Below are positions 1 to 13,264 of a stretch of 64,000 nucleotides of DNA, piece after piece. A program made the position numbers and the translations under genes. The stretch spans positions 32,591 through 96,590 of the forward strand of contig VTPC01090683.1 in the NCBI GenBank assembly GCA_011009095.1, given 5' to 3'. The notes beneath the pieces were generated by a model. That model was not told where the DNA came from, made no database searches, and worked only from the letters and a program-made list of their open reading frames with translations. The stretch comes from Ignelater luminosus. Its lineage: Eukaryota; Arthropoda; Insecta; Coleoptera; Elateridae. How positions within the stretch are numbered: position 1 is the stretch's first letter; every line of letters starts with the position of its first letter.

Positions 1-80
1 TCGAGTCCGCATTTGCTTCGCTGCCCTCAACTAAAAATCTTCAAATGGAATTGTCAGTATGCTACATTTGTGAATGGTTA

Positions 81-165
81 CCGCGGCGAAAAAATCTGCG
101 GCGAAAAGTGTCTGCGGCAAATGTGTCTGCGGCCAAAAGCTCGCGGCGAATGAGTCGTGGCGAAT
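81..165. repeat. short degenerate GCGGCGAA minisatellite
   Basis: Five or six imperfect units of the form (T)GCGGCGAAAAGTGTC follow one another with a period of about 16-18 bases. The block is much richer in GC than its flanks. No reading frame is apparent. It may be the terminal part of a larger repeat cut off at the window edge. Confidence 0.6.
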
Positions 166-175
166 TGTCCTAGAC

Positions 176-1082
176 CGGCATCTTATACAAATACACCCAC
201 TCAAAATGTAAATGACTTTTTGGTTAGGTATCTATGATGTGGGAGAAGATAATTTTTAGGTTTCTCATTATTTGTTTAGTATGTTTGTAAATTTTCTATC
301 ATTTCCTATTGGGGCTAGAATTGTAGGCTTTAGGTTGCTGATCAGTAAAAGGATGCAATCAGGTAGGTCCTAAACTACCCCGATTCTAATGTAACCAACT
401 CACCTGAGAATGGACTTTATCACATTTGTAGTTGTTTTTCAATTTTATTTATTTTTATTAGATTAACCAAAATTATGTCGCGTGCATATTTAATTTCTTT
501 TTGTTTTTACTATCTGTCTTACCATTCGTTATTTAGGTCATTAAAATCCGATGTTGATAATAACATCTTTTCACACAGTAGATCAAAATAAAAAAAATTA
601 TCACGCGCTCAGAGTTGGAATAAACTCAAAGGTGCACATGGGAGTAGTTATAAAATGGAAATTAGAGTGGTATTTATATAGGTGGAAACCAACTTCAATT
701 TCTTTAGACAGTAACCTTTCATTTTATTCCACTATGTAAACACATAATAAAACCTACAAGATTTTAAGCAAATTAGATGAAGCTACATGAATGCTACAAT
801 TGCGTCCCTGAACCCCGATTGTTTTATTACTCTCCATCTAGAAAATTTCTACCACCTTTTTTACATTTGATAGTGGTAGGTAAGGTTGGAAAATCTTTAT
901 TTTAAATGTTTGAAGTTAAGGTATTTAGGAGTGATTAATATTTTGAAAAAAAGCTAGGATTCCCACTCGGAATTATTCCATTTGAATCAAAAGCTTAAAA
1001 AGATTCTATGAGTAGTTAGGCAAAAGTAGTAGATTATGCAGAAAAAGAGAAAACGAATTTGGAGAGGCTTTAGATGATTTAA
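176..1082. other. AT-rich non-coding stretch
   Basis: No frame here looks coding. A 62-codon open frame at 551-739 has AT-driven composition and no family resemblance. No repeat boundary is seen. Confidence 0.5.
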
Positions 1083-1244
1083 CACAAAGGCTTCCCGCGA
1101 CATGTTCTAACAGCAAGCGTTGCTGCTTTTTCTCTAAATCCAAAAGAATATGTAATAAATCATACTTTGATCAAAAATGCAATAGAGCGGCTTGGAAAGA
1201 ACACTGCTGAGAAGTTGCAAAATGAGTTTATTGACCTAAATTAA
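1083..1244 (+). pseudogene. coding-like scrap, possibly retroelement gag-like
   Basis: A 53-codon frame without a start codon runs from a stop at 1080-1082 to a stop at 1242-1244. It begins HKGFPRHVLTASVAAF and ends KLQNEFIDLN, a balanced composition unlike the AT-rich noise around it. One frame upstream, the residues EALDDLTQR sit directly before it, so a frameshift near 1085 may join the two. The pattern ALDDLTxR followed by FP is reminiscent of arthropod retroelement gag proteins, but this is from memory. No other domain is visible. Confidence 0.25.
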
Positions 1245-2063
1245 GGGTAACTGTTATACATTGAAATTCTAAAACATTTCTAAAAATATAAACGTTGCTC
1301 TCCTTCCGATGGTTGTAACATATACATATTTTCTTGAATTTGCTGAAGCAACAATCCAATAAACGTTCTGGAAGATTGTAAAGAGCTTTTAGAGCTTGTG
1401 ATAAACTTTTTCTTTTGAATTAAAAGCTTTATACAGCCAGGAGCTAATCATCTAGCAAGGTTGATGGCAAAGGCCTCTCAAAATGTATATGTACAGGAAT
1501 CAGTTTTAACTTAATGGAAATGAAGAAATTACTTTAAAAAAAAATTGCCGTTTTATAGTTAAGTATTACATTCAAGCCTGGTTTTTTTTCTACACGAATG
1601 ATCCAAGGTTTTTTGAATGGCATAGCATTTTTTAAGAGAATATACAAGATATAACAAGAACATTGCTGGGAAAGTTCGGAAGAATTGTTTACATCATTTG
1701 TAATATTTAAACAAAGAATGTGCGCATTATCATTATTTGGCAAACGATTTGAAGATCATAGGAGACGTAAAATGACTGAAAAGATGTAAATGAGAAGAAA
1801 GTGAAAACAAAGATAAAAAATTAAAAAAACGTTGCCGATTTTCTAGTTAAACAACTTGCAGACAATTGAATTACAGAAACATCTGCTGCTTAGAATGTTT
1901 AATATCTTAATGGACTTTTTAGAATTAAATTCTACTCTACCGTAAGAAAATAAAATCTGTGGAAATATTAAATTCACCCAGGGTTGTAAACAACACAGCA
2001 GAAAGGGGCGTGAAACTGTAAGAAGAATTCAATAGCAAAGTAACCAAAAAAGAATATCAAAAG

Positions 2064-2375
2064 CTGTTGTTGTTGTTGTTGTTGTTGTCTTATGGCTGAG
2101 GGTTCAGGTCGGAGTTTCCTTGGAACTCGTTGCTTCAATTACTACGGTCATTTCGCCGCCAACTAGAATTTAGCCGAACTCGGAATTTTCCAACCTTGGT
2201 AGGTATTTTTAACGTGCAACTCATTGTAGTCACACGGGACCCACTACTTTGCATTCCTCCCAAAGAATGGCATCCTTTTTCAGATTTTGTCCGCGTAAAA
2301 AATCTCACGATCTCGGCCGGAAGTCAAACCCACAACCATAGGGTTGATAGTGAGATGCGCATCTTAGATTACAGG
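2064..2375 (-). mobile_element. putative tRNA-derived SINE with (CAA)n tail
   Basis: Read on the minus strand, the element ends in a (CAA)n tail (the (TTG)n run at 2064-2088). Its head near 2310-2375 carries a tRNA-like segment with a box-B-like GGTTTGACTTCC preceded by an anticodon-arm-like stretch. Between these is a moderately GC-rich body of about 220 bases unrelated to the flanks. SINEs of this plan (Pol III head, unrelated body, simple-sequence tail) are common in insects. Box A is poorly preserved and no target-site duplication was identified. The 143-codon plus-strand frame over this region is judged a by-product. Confidence 0.45.
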
Positions 2376-2925
2376 TTTGAAATGTTAAACTTAATTATGA
2401 TTTTATTTTATGTGTTTTTCTTCTTAGATTGTTCGGAATTACAGAAAGAAATATGCTGGTTCTGCCAAACAAAATCCAAACCATATCATATACAGTGTGT
2501 CCAAGATAAGGATGCACAGCATGGGGATCTTGGAAACGGTCAGAGATACAGGATCGGTTAAATGGGATGAAAGTTGGCTATTCGTTTTTGTTGGCTTTGC
2601 GAAATCTAGATATCTTGGATAATTTCAGAGATATTTAAAAAAAAGTAGATTTCTCGATTTTCGTTATTTTATCTTTTATTTATTTGAAGAGATATCGTAA
2701 AACTAAAACCACTATTCCATTGCCACTTTTTGTCCTCTATTAAAATACGCTAACAAAATTCCTGTACAACGTTTCGGTTTTGAGTAACCATCCTCAACCT
2801 CATTTTTTTAAATATGCAGAAAAACAATTGAAAATTATTTTGAATAGCTCTTGCTGTCACAATTCTAATGATGTAAACATAATGGGTTATTTTGATTTCT
2901 TATGTTATAAATTAATGCATTCTGC

Positions 2926-3019
2926 AGTACCCTGGCCTGCACGATCACCTGATCTAACACCGTTAGATTTCTTTTCTCTGGGGTTACGTCAAGAGTCATG
3001 TACTCAACCAAAATTTTAA
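2926..3019 (+). pseudogene. DDE transposase scrap (RSPDLTPLDFF motif)
   Basis: The frame contains WPARSPDLTPLDFFSLG. The SPDLTPLDFF motif is the region around the third catalytic acidic residue of Tc1/mariner-superfamily transposases. Nothing upstream in frame is recognisable, and the rest of the gene is lost or scrambled. A terminal-repeat-like TACAGTGTGTCC occurs at about 2492 and may be the left end of the same element, but no right end was found. Confidence 0.5.
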
Positions 3020-3444
3020 ACATGAACAGCAATTATTACAGTTGGTCACAGCAGCGTTCAACACAAAAAAATCAAAACCAAAATAACCCTATCATGTCAC
3101 TGCTGTATTCTAAAATTTTTCATCAATCTATCGCTATTTCTCAAAATGGCTTTAAAGTGATATGAAGCAATCTATAAACAATGCGAAGAACTTTTAAAAA
3201 GATTGAAATGTTTGATAGAAAGAAAATTTTAGATCAATCAGCATTCAAGCGATACTTCGTGGAATCTCAAGATTCAGCAAGAGTCACTGGCGTACAGGTT
3301 TCACAGGAAGCGAAAGTAATGGAAAGTTCAAAAACTATAATTTGTGTTAAAATATTAGTTAGAGGCAAAACTATAGATATCCTGTCTGTAGTAATTAGTT
3401 TCGATGCCTATATAAGAAATTTTAGTTCTTTGTTTAAGTTGCTC

Positions 3445-3467
3445 TTATTATTATTATTATTATTATC
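3445..3467. repeat. (TTA)n microsatellite
   Basis: About seven uninterrupted ATT units. It creates the poly-leucine tail of an otherwise unremarkable open frame at 3181-3477. Confidence 0.8.
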
Positions 3468-3479
3468 TAAATTGTGATG

Positions 3480-5588
3480 TGATTCAAAAACAGAGCTGTT
3501 AATAATATATAGTAATCATCTGTTTCTCAGTAGTTCTAATTATAGAGTCAGATTATATAAACTTCGCACTTACGTAAAGTTCGAATAAATTAACAACTTC
3601 TAGTGAGTACATCTTAATAATGCTTTTCACTTACTGCATCATTGACATCATAAGGAGCTTACCTGAAACAAATAAAGGAAGATTAATTATTTAAATTTTG
3701 TTACCCTCCTTCATTTAAAAAGCTTTTTTCATTAAGGAAAATTAATAAGTAATTTATTACATATAATTAATTGCTTCGTTACTGTCGTAATACCGTACTT
3801 CAAAATTAATTAATTTCCTCAATATAAATTATAATTAAAAATAGCTTTGTGCTCTCGATGCAATTCCATGTATGTATACATATTTGTTTATGCTCCAGAT
3901 AGCTATAAAGTGTTTAAATGAAAAAGTCATCTAGTTGAATTCTCTAGATTTAATTAAATTAAGCTTTAGATTAATTTGTTTCTAGAAAAATAACTTTTAA
4001 TTGTTAATATAACGTGAAAGAACTAAATAAACTCTTACTGAAAATATCTTGAGCTAAATCTTTAATGCTTTGATAATATACTTACTGTTAATTGACAAAA
4101 AATCACGAATCTATGAATATTTTCAATACAGAAAGGCAACTTGATGACTTCTTATTTGAACACTTGTTATAATACAAAGCAATATAACACTTGAACACTA
4201 TATTTCTAGTAACACCGTTCGTGATTTTATTATTTGGGGATCATCATTACCTAATGGTTAGTTAATTATTATTTCTCGTGTTCGCTTTTCGATAGTACCC
4301 ACTACTTTTGGCAATTAAATGGCATTTAGGCTAGTTTTTGTTTACATCCTTCCTAATTCAGTATCTATCGTGTGTAATCGGTTCCGTAATCGATTTACCT
4401 AATACATGAAAATAGCTAAACTTTTTTTATTAATGATTATAATCCCTTAAAAAAGCTTTCAAAAAATTTGTGCTCTATCTACTATATCTAAATGTTTTAT
4501 TAAACAATATCTATTTTACGGAATTAAGCTTTTTAAAAACATGTACATTGTTAATGTAATCAACTCAAATATTTATCCGTTAAGTATTAAAAAACCTGAA
4601 ATTTATTTTTTATTGAACTAAAATTGTGTTTGTCTCGTATTATTTACATTAGTATCAATGAGTAAACTCTGATTTAGTGAGTTGATGAGAAGATAATGTA
4701 GAAGACTAGTAGCTACAGGAGGGTTACTCTCAGTTCGTCTAGTCTCACATCATCGGGTCAGTTTGTCGAAAACCTTACTATCTAACTAAATTCTTTCTAT
4801 TAACTACCTTTTTCTACTTTTTTGCTTTGAAAATGTATTTTGAACAATTGCAGATGTTACTTCAAGATTTGAACTTTCTTTTGTAGTTTTCCTATTGTTA
4901 GAAATTCCAACGGCTGCTCTAAACCAATTAAAAGTCTTCCTGGTAGACGATCAGTTTTGTATCTCCTTCTAACTTGTTTATCAATTTACAAGATACAACT
5001 TTGCAAAGATATCTCAAAAGTGTTCGTTTAAAATAATAATAACTCTAGGCTTAAAGATAAAACGGAGTGTATAGGAATGGGAATGTTTCTAAGAAGCCCT
5101 TGTGAATGTGAATGGGTATAGGCTTTTTGACGATTTAATGCCCGTAAGTATTTTTAGTCAATAAACTGCATCGTGGTAACAGTTGCCAATTCTCAATTTA
5201 TTTATTAATTTGTAGCGGTTTCTATGAGCTGACTGTAAAGAAGAAGGTATGTCATTTTGACTGGTCTTTGGAATTATGCTAGTCTTATGAATACTAAAGA
5301 CAGGCACCAGAGGTGCACTTTGCATTGTTCTGAAAGTCAATCAATTTGTAGAGCCAATTCTGTCGTTAATAAAATTGTAAAATCAATATATCAATGCATT
5401 CCATCCAGAGAACTTCAGTATATGTAAATATAGTCATTTAAAAAAAAACTTAAGAATGTCTTGTGTCAGTTGACCATACGATACTTTCTTGCAAAATTGA
5501 TCAACACTAAAATCACTTCATATCTTTTAAATTCTTGATGTTACATTTTTAGTCTTTATTTTGATATTTACTAAATTCGACATTATAT
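3480..5588. other. AT-rich non-coding stretch
   Basis: No recognisable gene, RNA or transposon boundary. Open frames are short and AT-biased. Confidence 0.5.
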
Positions 5589-5617
5589 TGTAACGGTTAC
5601 TTTTCGCCACCGTTACA
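5589..5617. repeat. TGTAACGG..CCGTTACA palindrome, possible LTR edge
   Basis: Eight-base arms TGTAACGG and CCGTTACA flank a 13-base loop. A palindrome with the same arms occurs at 35602-35634 and related ones at 31210-31231 and 60760-60781. Downstream (5.6-7.2 kb) is a T-rich block with a donor-like GTAAGT near 6204 and no coding frame, which could be the body of a long LTR. The opposite edge was not found, so this remains a hypothesis. Confidence 0.35.
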
Positions 5618-8600
5618 TGAGGTTTGTTGATCGGTGCTTGCGGGGTGTCCTCAAATGTTTTTTCTAGTTTTTTCTCATGTGGAGAAGGGTCTGATACTTA
5701 TTTATTTTTCACGGAGAGTTTAATCTTTTTGAAGCCCTCTTCTATTTTTTAATCAATTAGTGGTTGACAGACATAATTATTTTCAACGTCTAGTCTAACT
5801 TCTTTTGTAGATCTTGAAATTTGAACAGCTTTTATTGAACTACCTCCTGTGAATAGCATTTAATTCTAGAATTTGGTTAGTAAATTTGATTGGATATGTT
5901 TCCAAGGAGGGTTAAAGTTTAATTGTAAACTCTGCTGAATTTGAAAAATTTAATTTCTTTTGCTTCTTGGTGGATGAAATTATTAACTGACTAGTTGTGG
6001 AAATTTATGATAGTTCATATTTCCTCCTAGTTTCACTAATTGGTTTTTTTTGGATACCATTGATTCTTTTTCCTTTTATATCGAGACTTTAAATTTTCTG
6101 GAGAATCTATTTACTTGAAATTGGTGTTTGTTGTGCGACCTTTTTGAGGACGTAGCGGCTGTATTTCCCCTTGAGGAGACAGACCGAAGCCCTTTACCTA
6201 GGTGTAAGTTTTTCCTTGCTTCGTGGTTTCAGTGGATGTTAATAAATTGTTTTTTTGAGTTTTGAAACGAGATTATTCCAATGTCGAATTCAGGGTCCAG
6301 ATTGCATCTCATCTAAAACTCTCTGATCTGAGACAGCTCTCTTGAATTACCTAAATGTTTAACAGCGCTATTTGAAATAATAAATTTAAAGTTAATTACA
6401 AAACAAAATTTTTAAGATAATATCGATATCAATCACCCGTCACATAATATGTTTTTTTGAAAGTTAAAGTAATTGAACACTATTTAATGGTTGGTTTATT
6501 CCTAAAACTTTTTGTTCGAATCTGGACTTTAATTAAAATTTCTTGTTTCCTTAGTTAGATTTGTTACAGCTTCCTGACCTGCGACAGATCTGTTCAACAG
6601 TGGAGAAGTTTTTTTTTGGTAAGTCGTTTTGTTTTAGTTTTGATTCAGTATCATTTTGTATCTTATCTCAATCTTTTTGTTGTAAATTGGATTTAATTAA
6701 CTTAAATTAGGACAATTCGGAATTGATTGAATTTTTTATTGTAACAGTTTTATGTAATTGTTGCTTCTTTAAAATCTTTTGAAATTTACAACTATAATCG
6801 TCAAAATTCTATCTGATACGCATTTTGATAATTTTCCTCTTGCACTACACTTTATGATATCGAGTGTTCGTGGTTGATAAAAACCCAACATTTCTCCTGA
6901 AACGCTTTTGTAAATTTTTGCATTATTTGATTGTGTAATTGTTAATGCATTTTTGATTTATTATTGAACTATTTAATAATATTATTTCGCTTTATACTAA
7001 TAACTGTAATTTTCTATTAGTTAATTTAATTGCATTATTCTTGTCTTAATTAATGGCTGTTTTTGGTCTTTTGTGTTTTTTTTTGAAAAAACACCGGTGC
7101 CCAATATTGTTGTGATTTTTAAAAATTTTTTTTGATATACGTTTGGTTAAATTTATCTGTGTTTTATTGTAATGTATAACCTATTTATCTGTGCTTAAGG
7201 CAACTTACTGAGTTTTAGCCGACCTAGAATGACAGAGATCTTAGTTATTAGAGGTATTAATAAATCTCAATTAAAGTAAACACATAGATATTAAGCTTCT
7301 TTTTCTTGAGATTTTGCCTATTAAGTACTACTTATTACGTGATTAATAATCTATTACGACTACGTAATAAAGTAAATAGACTAAATGTTGAATAAGCAAA
7401 GAAAAAAAAACAAAAAAATCATAAAACATGATAGATCTATAATGTAACAGACGTGCCTACTCAGAAGCTGTCTAGACACTATGTACTGTAATTATTTCTT
7501 GTGCTTAATCGGTTAGTTTGCTATATCTGCTTTTTGATGAATCACGCTAATGATACTCAACTTTACACTTATGAAACTCGTCGTCATTCACTACTACGGA
7601 GATAGTCCTAAACTAACTGGTTAAATTATCCGTGTTTTGCTCTTAAGGAAGGTAATAAAGCAGCTGTTAACAACAAACTTAGTGAATAGTTATGTTCCTT
7701 TATATCCTTTTAACTGCAGCGAAGCTGCTGAAATTTCTTGTTCTGATATTTATAATGCAAGAACTATGTAATAACTTTTCAAAATTGCAAGTTCTTCTTG
7801 ATTAAGTAATCATTGCTTTTAGTATCGCGACACAAAATTAATGATAAGGTCGAAGCTTTCCCCGTTCCGTTCTCCGTTTTAATAATTCATGTTAAAATTA
7901 GGGAACAAAGCAGATTTGAGATAACAGATAATTCATTTATTATCTTTACTAATTAAAAAGTCTAGTATAAAAAAACTTTTTCAAAGATAACATTGCTAGA
8001 GGTATAACAGTAATATGAAAACATTTAATTTCATATTATTATATGGTGGAAAATAAACTTTTGCAATGTATAAAAATAATTGAAAATTAAAAATTACACT
8101 CAGAAGCAACATTTTAATAAAAGCACACAATGTATATGTAAAGTCTCTTGTGTTAGTCTCGGAAGTACCTTTTAATCCTTTTACTTCTCATAGAATACTT
8201 AATATGCAAAAACTATTATAAACAAGAATATGACTCGATGGAATTGTAATTTCTTTTTTATATACAGGGTAGCCAGTTTAACAGTTTACACACGATTATT
8301 AGGATAATGTTAAAGCTATCAGGCTGAAATTTAGTATTCCGGTACAATTCAATATCTAGATTGCAAAATGAAAATTAGGACATTTTTGAGAATAATCTAT
8401 CAAACCAGAAACGACTTTCATTTGTTAAATAAGGTCTTTATTTTTTTACTGCTCTAATTGATAATCCGTAGAATTTCCAAAATAAAATGTTGATGTGCCA
8501 TAGATCCAAAACCAGTAGTGACTTAAAATTAAAAAAATCCTAATAATGCAGGACAACAAAGTTTATCCGTAGTGACAATGGATCTGTTAGATGTTTCTTT

Positions 8601-8636
8601 ATTTAACACGGAAAACAAGGAACTAGAACTAGTATA
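5618..8636. other. T-rich then AT-rich non-coding stretch
   Basis: No gene recognised. The first half may belong to a long LTR-like block starting at the palindrome at 5589. A terminal-repeat-like TACAGGGTAGCC is present at about 8266 without a visible partner. Confidence 0.4.
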
Positions 8637-9819
8637 CGAGGCTAAGGCTGCAACCTAGGGGAAACAAAACTGACATGTTTTTATTTGCTGATATGTGAGC
8701 TGTCATTAGTAAAGTACTTTTTAAAGTTGAATTTCTTGGAACCCAGTTTATTATTTGTTATAAGTAGTGAAAAAATTAAGTTGATGATTTTTAAAAAGGA
8801 TTTAGTGCTTATGAGTGTAAAGAAAATTTAGATTTAGCATCTCAAGAATAAGCCCCTTCTTTGGCTACAATTTACCGATGGTTTAAGAAATTTAAACGTG
8901 AAAGATTTCTGTTAAACATCAAAAAGTAGTAGGACGTCCTCAAACAGCTGTTACAAAAATAATTGAAAATGACAACAAAGCTACGTATGCTAGATAGAGC
9001 ATCAACTTAAGATAGTGTCCTCAGCTTTTAAAACAGTCATACATGATAATCTGCATTTGAAAAAGGCTGTAAGTCGTTTTGTGCTATACCAGCTTTCAGA
9101 ATTTCAAAAAGCAGAGCGTGTAAGAATTCGCTATAAGACCCTGAATTTACTCAATAGTAGGGGCTACCAGATTTTTTCAAAACTGTTAGATGAGACGAAA
9201 CATACTTTCCTTTTTTTGATGTGCCTACCCGCCAAGAAAGTTGTGTATGGATTCACGCAAATAAGGAAACGCCAACCATGACGAGAAAACAAAGAGCTAT
9301 GAAGAAAGTTATGTGCGCAGTCTTCTGTATGAGTACGAGTCTTTTCAGTAAATTAAGCAAGATGGACAGAAAACAGTTATAGCTGAATGGTACACTAAGA
9401 AATGTTGACCAGAAGTATTCAGCAAAATACCTAAGAAGGAAATCATGCTGCATCACAACAACGAGTCGTTCCATCTGACAAATATAACTCTCCAGTTTTT
9501 GGCTGAAAATAAGATAAAAGTAATATAACACCCACCATATTCACCTGATTTGGCAATGTGCGATTTTTGGCTATTTTTGGAATAAAAAGAAGTTGCGAGG
9601 TAGAAAATTCCTATCTGAAGAAGAGATTGATGCTGCCGTACATGATTATTTTGCAAGCATTCTAAAAGAGGAGTGGCTGGGACCTTTTAAGAAGTAAAAG
9701 GAAATAATGGTTAAGTGCATTATTGCCGAAGGGAATTATTACTTTGAACATATTTAAAATAAAATCTTAAAAAAATTTAACCATGCTTTTTATTCTCAAT
9801 AATTTTAGCTTTACCCTCG
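8637..9819 (+). mobile_element. decayed mariner element
   Basis: The right end reads ...TTTACCCTCG followed by TA at 9820. The left end at 8637 reads CGAGGCTAAGGC preceded by TA, a degenerate inverted copy of the right end. The span of 1183 bp is slightly under the usual 1.3 kb for mariner. It encloses a disrupted DD34D-type transposase. Decay is heavy, so this is an old insertion and not the same family as the elements at 36394 and 42728. Confidence 0.7.
8767..9757 (+). pseudogene. mariner transposase, multiply broken
   Basis: Fragments in order across shifting frames: an N-terminal HTH portion (TIYRWFKKFKRERF near 8870), a GRPQTAV linker near 8933, a middle portion VIHDNLHLKKAVSRF near 9037-9080, a first-aspartate region at LLDETKHT near 9185-9205, CVWIHANKETPTMTRKQRA near 9240-9300, MLHHNNESFHLT near 9445-9480 (the second catalytic Asp appears as Asn), HPPYSPDLAMCDFW near 9530-9570, and the C-terminus ending YFEHI at 9757. 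Several frameshifts and stops make it non-functional. The order and spacing match mariner-family transposases. Confidence 0.75.
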
Positions 9820-11494
9820 TATAAGCTTAAGTATTTCGCAACAACTCATATCCAATGCTTTCACAGTTTTTTTCTTTCTTGTACCACATCCAAATTCAAC
9901 AATTTTATTAGACTTTATGAAAATAGGACATTGCAACACTGCTTATCGATACTAGTATATTATATCTCGAAACAAGTCAAGTTTACTCAAAAAAAGCACA
10001 TTTTACAAAAAACATCTACTAAATTAAATGTACAATTCAAAACTGATATCATCTGGTTTTATAGTAGCAATATTAGTGAACAATCCCCCGTCTAGTGATA
10101 AGTTTGCCTTATCTTTGTATTAAAATCATAAATTTTTTAATTTATAATCAGTGCAATAGTTCTGGTCAAATCTGTAAAAATTCAATGTAAGACTTTAAGA
10201 GTACTATAGCCAGTTTATTCGTCGGTTTCCTCTTTCTCAATTAGAAAATAGAAGACACCATTTTAAGATTCCATGTTAGAAATTAAGTGTTACTTATTAT
10301 GGTTATACCACCGAAATTCAACCATGCAGTAATAACAAATTCAAGTAGTCTAGATGGTATCATTTTAAAGTAAGACAATGATAACAATATTCCACAGTCA
10401 CCATCTGCTTGACTTTTAAACATGTGTGCGTATGGAAATTCTCTGTCCTACTTAAACATAATGCCCTTTGCACAGCCAGTATCTAAGCTTAAGAATAATA
10501 ACAAACTTTGTTTAAATATCTTGAATGTAAATACATTCCTGTCTCATTGAAAAAACCAGCAACAACACTTTTCGAGTTCTATTTTGATACTTTTAGATTA
10601 ATTTATTAGTTTAGTTATTGCACGCAATTAAAAGTTAAAACAATAACAAATGGACCCAAATAAAAATATGACATTTATTCAATAAAGTTATTTTGTATGA
10701 ATAACACATACATTATTCCTTTCTATCTCTGACATCATTCACGAGAATTAAAAAAATACTATAAAAAACCTAAAATCCATCCGGAGCTAGCCATTATGTT
10801 AATTTTAGTAGAAACTAAAAAACTTTTAAATTTAATCTTCTTTGCTGGCGAATTCAAATATAGCACTCATATATTGCATAAATTGATCTTGTCAGAGAAT
10901 TGCAAATTTGAGCTAAATTCGGAATTCATTAAAATGTCACTTTTAAAGTATCTAATAACTTTAATGCGAGGGTCTAAAAGCTGTAAGCTTCTTTAATGGC
11001 ACTTACACTGCGGCATAAGTATAGCAGTTTAAATGAAAATATGCTCTAATTAACGTCTGTGTTAGGTCCTCTATTAAATCTGGATATTTATCACAAATTA
11101 GAAAAAAAGATTGTTAGATTTCGGACTAGTTAACAGAAAAGTGCATCTCTTGGGAATTAAAGCAGCGCATAATTTGCTATTTTTAAGAAACTAACAGTAA
11201 TATCTTTATTGAAACCAATTAAAATCTTTCTAATTATAAACATGTAGAAGAAATCAGTATTGAAGTATGAAAATCTATAAATTTGTAGTTACTGAAAATA
11301 AACACAAAAAGGAAAAGATAACCAAAGCAAATTATTCACTTGTTGAAACTTTGTTTTTATCTGTTTTTACTTTTGCAGTAGATGTTTCATAATGATTCTT
11401 ACCTGTTGCTGGATTCCGTATAAACTCGATAAGTAAAGTTAATCCTAGATTATTGTAAATCTTAAAAATTCATATGTAGAATTTTAAAAATAAA
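9820..11494. other. AT-rich non-coding stretch
   Basis: No gene or repeat boundary recognised. A 66-codon frame at 10796-10996 has no family resemblance. Confidence 0.5.
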
Positions 11495-11547
11495 ATATAT
11501 ATATATATACATATATACATCTACATCCTTCTATCATTATTGCGTCC
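11495..11547 (+). repeat. left copy of a 25-bp inverted repeat with (TA)n run
   Basis: A (TA)n/ACATATA run is followed by a 25-base segment at 11523-11547, ending TTATTGCGTCC. The exact reverse complement of these 25 bases is at 15657-15681, again next to a (TA)n run. Further TTGCGTCC motifs follow at about 11571, 11589 and 11956, so the sequence may be the edge of a repeat family. Confidence 0.6.
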
Positions 11548-12373
11548 ATACATTTACATTTTACATTGATTATTGCGTCCGGCGAGTTGTTGCGTCCGTA
11601 TACCGGACACATGACCGCTTTACTATCAATTCTCTATCTTTGTCAAATCGTTGCGCTATCTATTGGGATTTCCGAGATATAACGAGATCTTTAAATTTGG
11701 AGCGGATGCAGTAACGTCTCATTAGTGTACAAAACGTATATTTTTAGTTCAGCAAAATTCCGGTAGAGGCGTGAAAGCAATATACAAATCCATGTATACT
11801 CTGTACTATTTAGGAATAATGTTACGTCCTCGAATTGCAACGTCGCAATCTATTTTTAGACGTTATCGCAGTCTATTTTTAGAATCGCGATTATGGTATT
11901 TTATTTCAATGCTGTTCTCGAATAAATTTCTGCTCATACTTGTCTCGGTGTTTATTGCGTCCGTCATGTCTTAGTCCGTTTACGAAATTTTGGAGATATA
12001 AATTTAGTGAATTATGCAAACCATAAAAAATGAGAATACAATACACAACGCAATTTTCAAAAATATTAAATTTATTTTTAAAGTAAGTGGAATCATAGTC
12101 ATCTCATAAGGAAAAAAGCAAAATCTTTAAAAAATGTCTAACATAATAAATCTAGAGCGTGTTCTTGATTACTAATATCTTAAGCATTTTGACATGAAAA
12201 GAATTTGTCAAGATCAAGGAGTACTTAAAGCTATTATTCACATTAAGATAACATGACATTTTACGAAACAAAACCATAACAAAATCTTAAAAAATAATTA
12301 AAAGTTTCAAATTTTCTTATTTTTTTTTAATATTCAACAAACTCCGAAGGAGTCGTTACTGAATTTGCGAAGT

Positions 12374-12731
12374 CCCATATAGCACACGAACATCCTATGG
12401 ATGTCCATTGGACGTCCAAATTTCTGCGGATGGATGTCCAGTGGACGTCCGTTTGTCACGACTTTGGACATCTTACGGACGTTCGTTACTGGACGTAATT
12501 TGTACATTCTTTGGTAGGTAATTTGGACATAATTTGGACAATTCTTGGACATAATTCGGATGATTTTTGGACATACATAATTCGGACGATGTTTGGACAT
12601 AATCTGAACGACCTTTGGGCATAATTTGGACGGTTTTAGATGACAAATGGATGTCCAGTGAACGTCCACCAACGGTCGTCCAGTGGAAGTACAAACACGG
12701 ACGTCCAATGGATGTCCGATGCTATATGGGG
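12374..12731. mobile_element. MITE-like foldback rich in GGACGTCC
   Basis: Ends are imperfect inverted repeats (CCCATATAGCA at 12374, TGCTATATGGG at 12720), each continuing inward through inverted ATGGATGTCC / GGACGTCC motifs. The centre, 12500-12640, is a run of roughly 21-24-base units of the type TTGGACATAATTTGGAC. A (GTCT)n run follows immediately at 12731. No clear target-site duplication was found. The overlapping open frames on both strands come from repeat composition and are not genes. Confidence 0.55.
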
Positions 12732-13264
12732 TCTGTCTGTCTGTCTGCATGTCTGTCCGCATTTTTTGTCAAATTTTGAAATTTTGACTTTAGATTTGGA
12801 TTCTACATCAAAAACTAAAGACCTCGTAGTGTTTTCGTTTTTTGATAACTCTTCGGGAACATGGTCAAAATGGCCGCCGAAGTTTGAAAAAAAGTAACAA
12901 AACGGAGTTCGTTGTGGTTATGCTTTGCATTCCCAGATGTTTTGTTTTATAAACGTACACCTTGGGGTACAACGACTTGTCTCTTTCTTGTCAATTATAA
13001 ACCATATTCTCTATCTCTATTAAGTCAACTGTTGTAGCTATTAGAAAATTAAAATATAAATTGCAATGAATAGAAAAAAGACAGATACTGCTCCCAATGT
13101 ACGTCATGCGTACGTTCTCTGTTTTATATTAGTATGTCTAAATGAGATAGTGGGTCTAAGCAATCTTTAATCATAACATAGAAGTTTCTCTTTACATATT
13201 GAAGGAACGATTCCTTAAGGTTTATTTCAAAAAAAAATGTTCATATGTATAAAAACGCTTTTGA

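Noticed and set aside
2130-2561. 143-codon plus-strand frame
   Set aside because: It is antisense to the candidate SINE and has no domain.
8266-8640. Left terminus of the decayed mariner at TACAGGGTAGCC
   Set aside because: It does not match the right end. The CGAGGCTAAGGC end at 8637 does, so this motif is treated as separate.
12334-12897. Overlapping frames on both strands (up to 142 codons)
   Set aside because: They derive from the GGACGTCC/TTGGACATAA repeats of the foldback.
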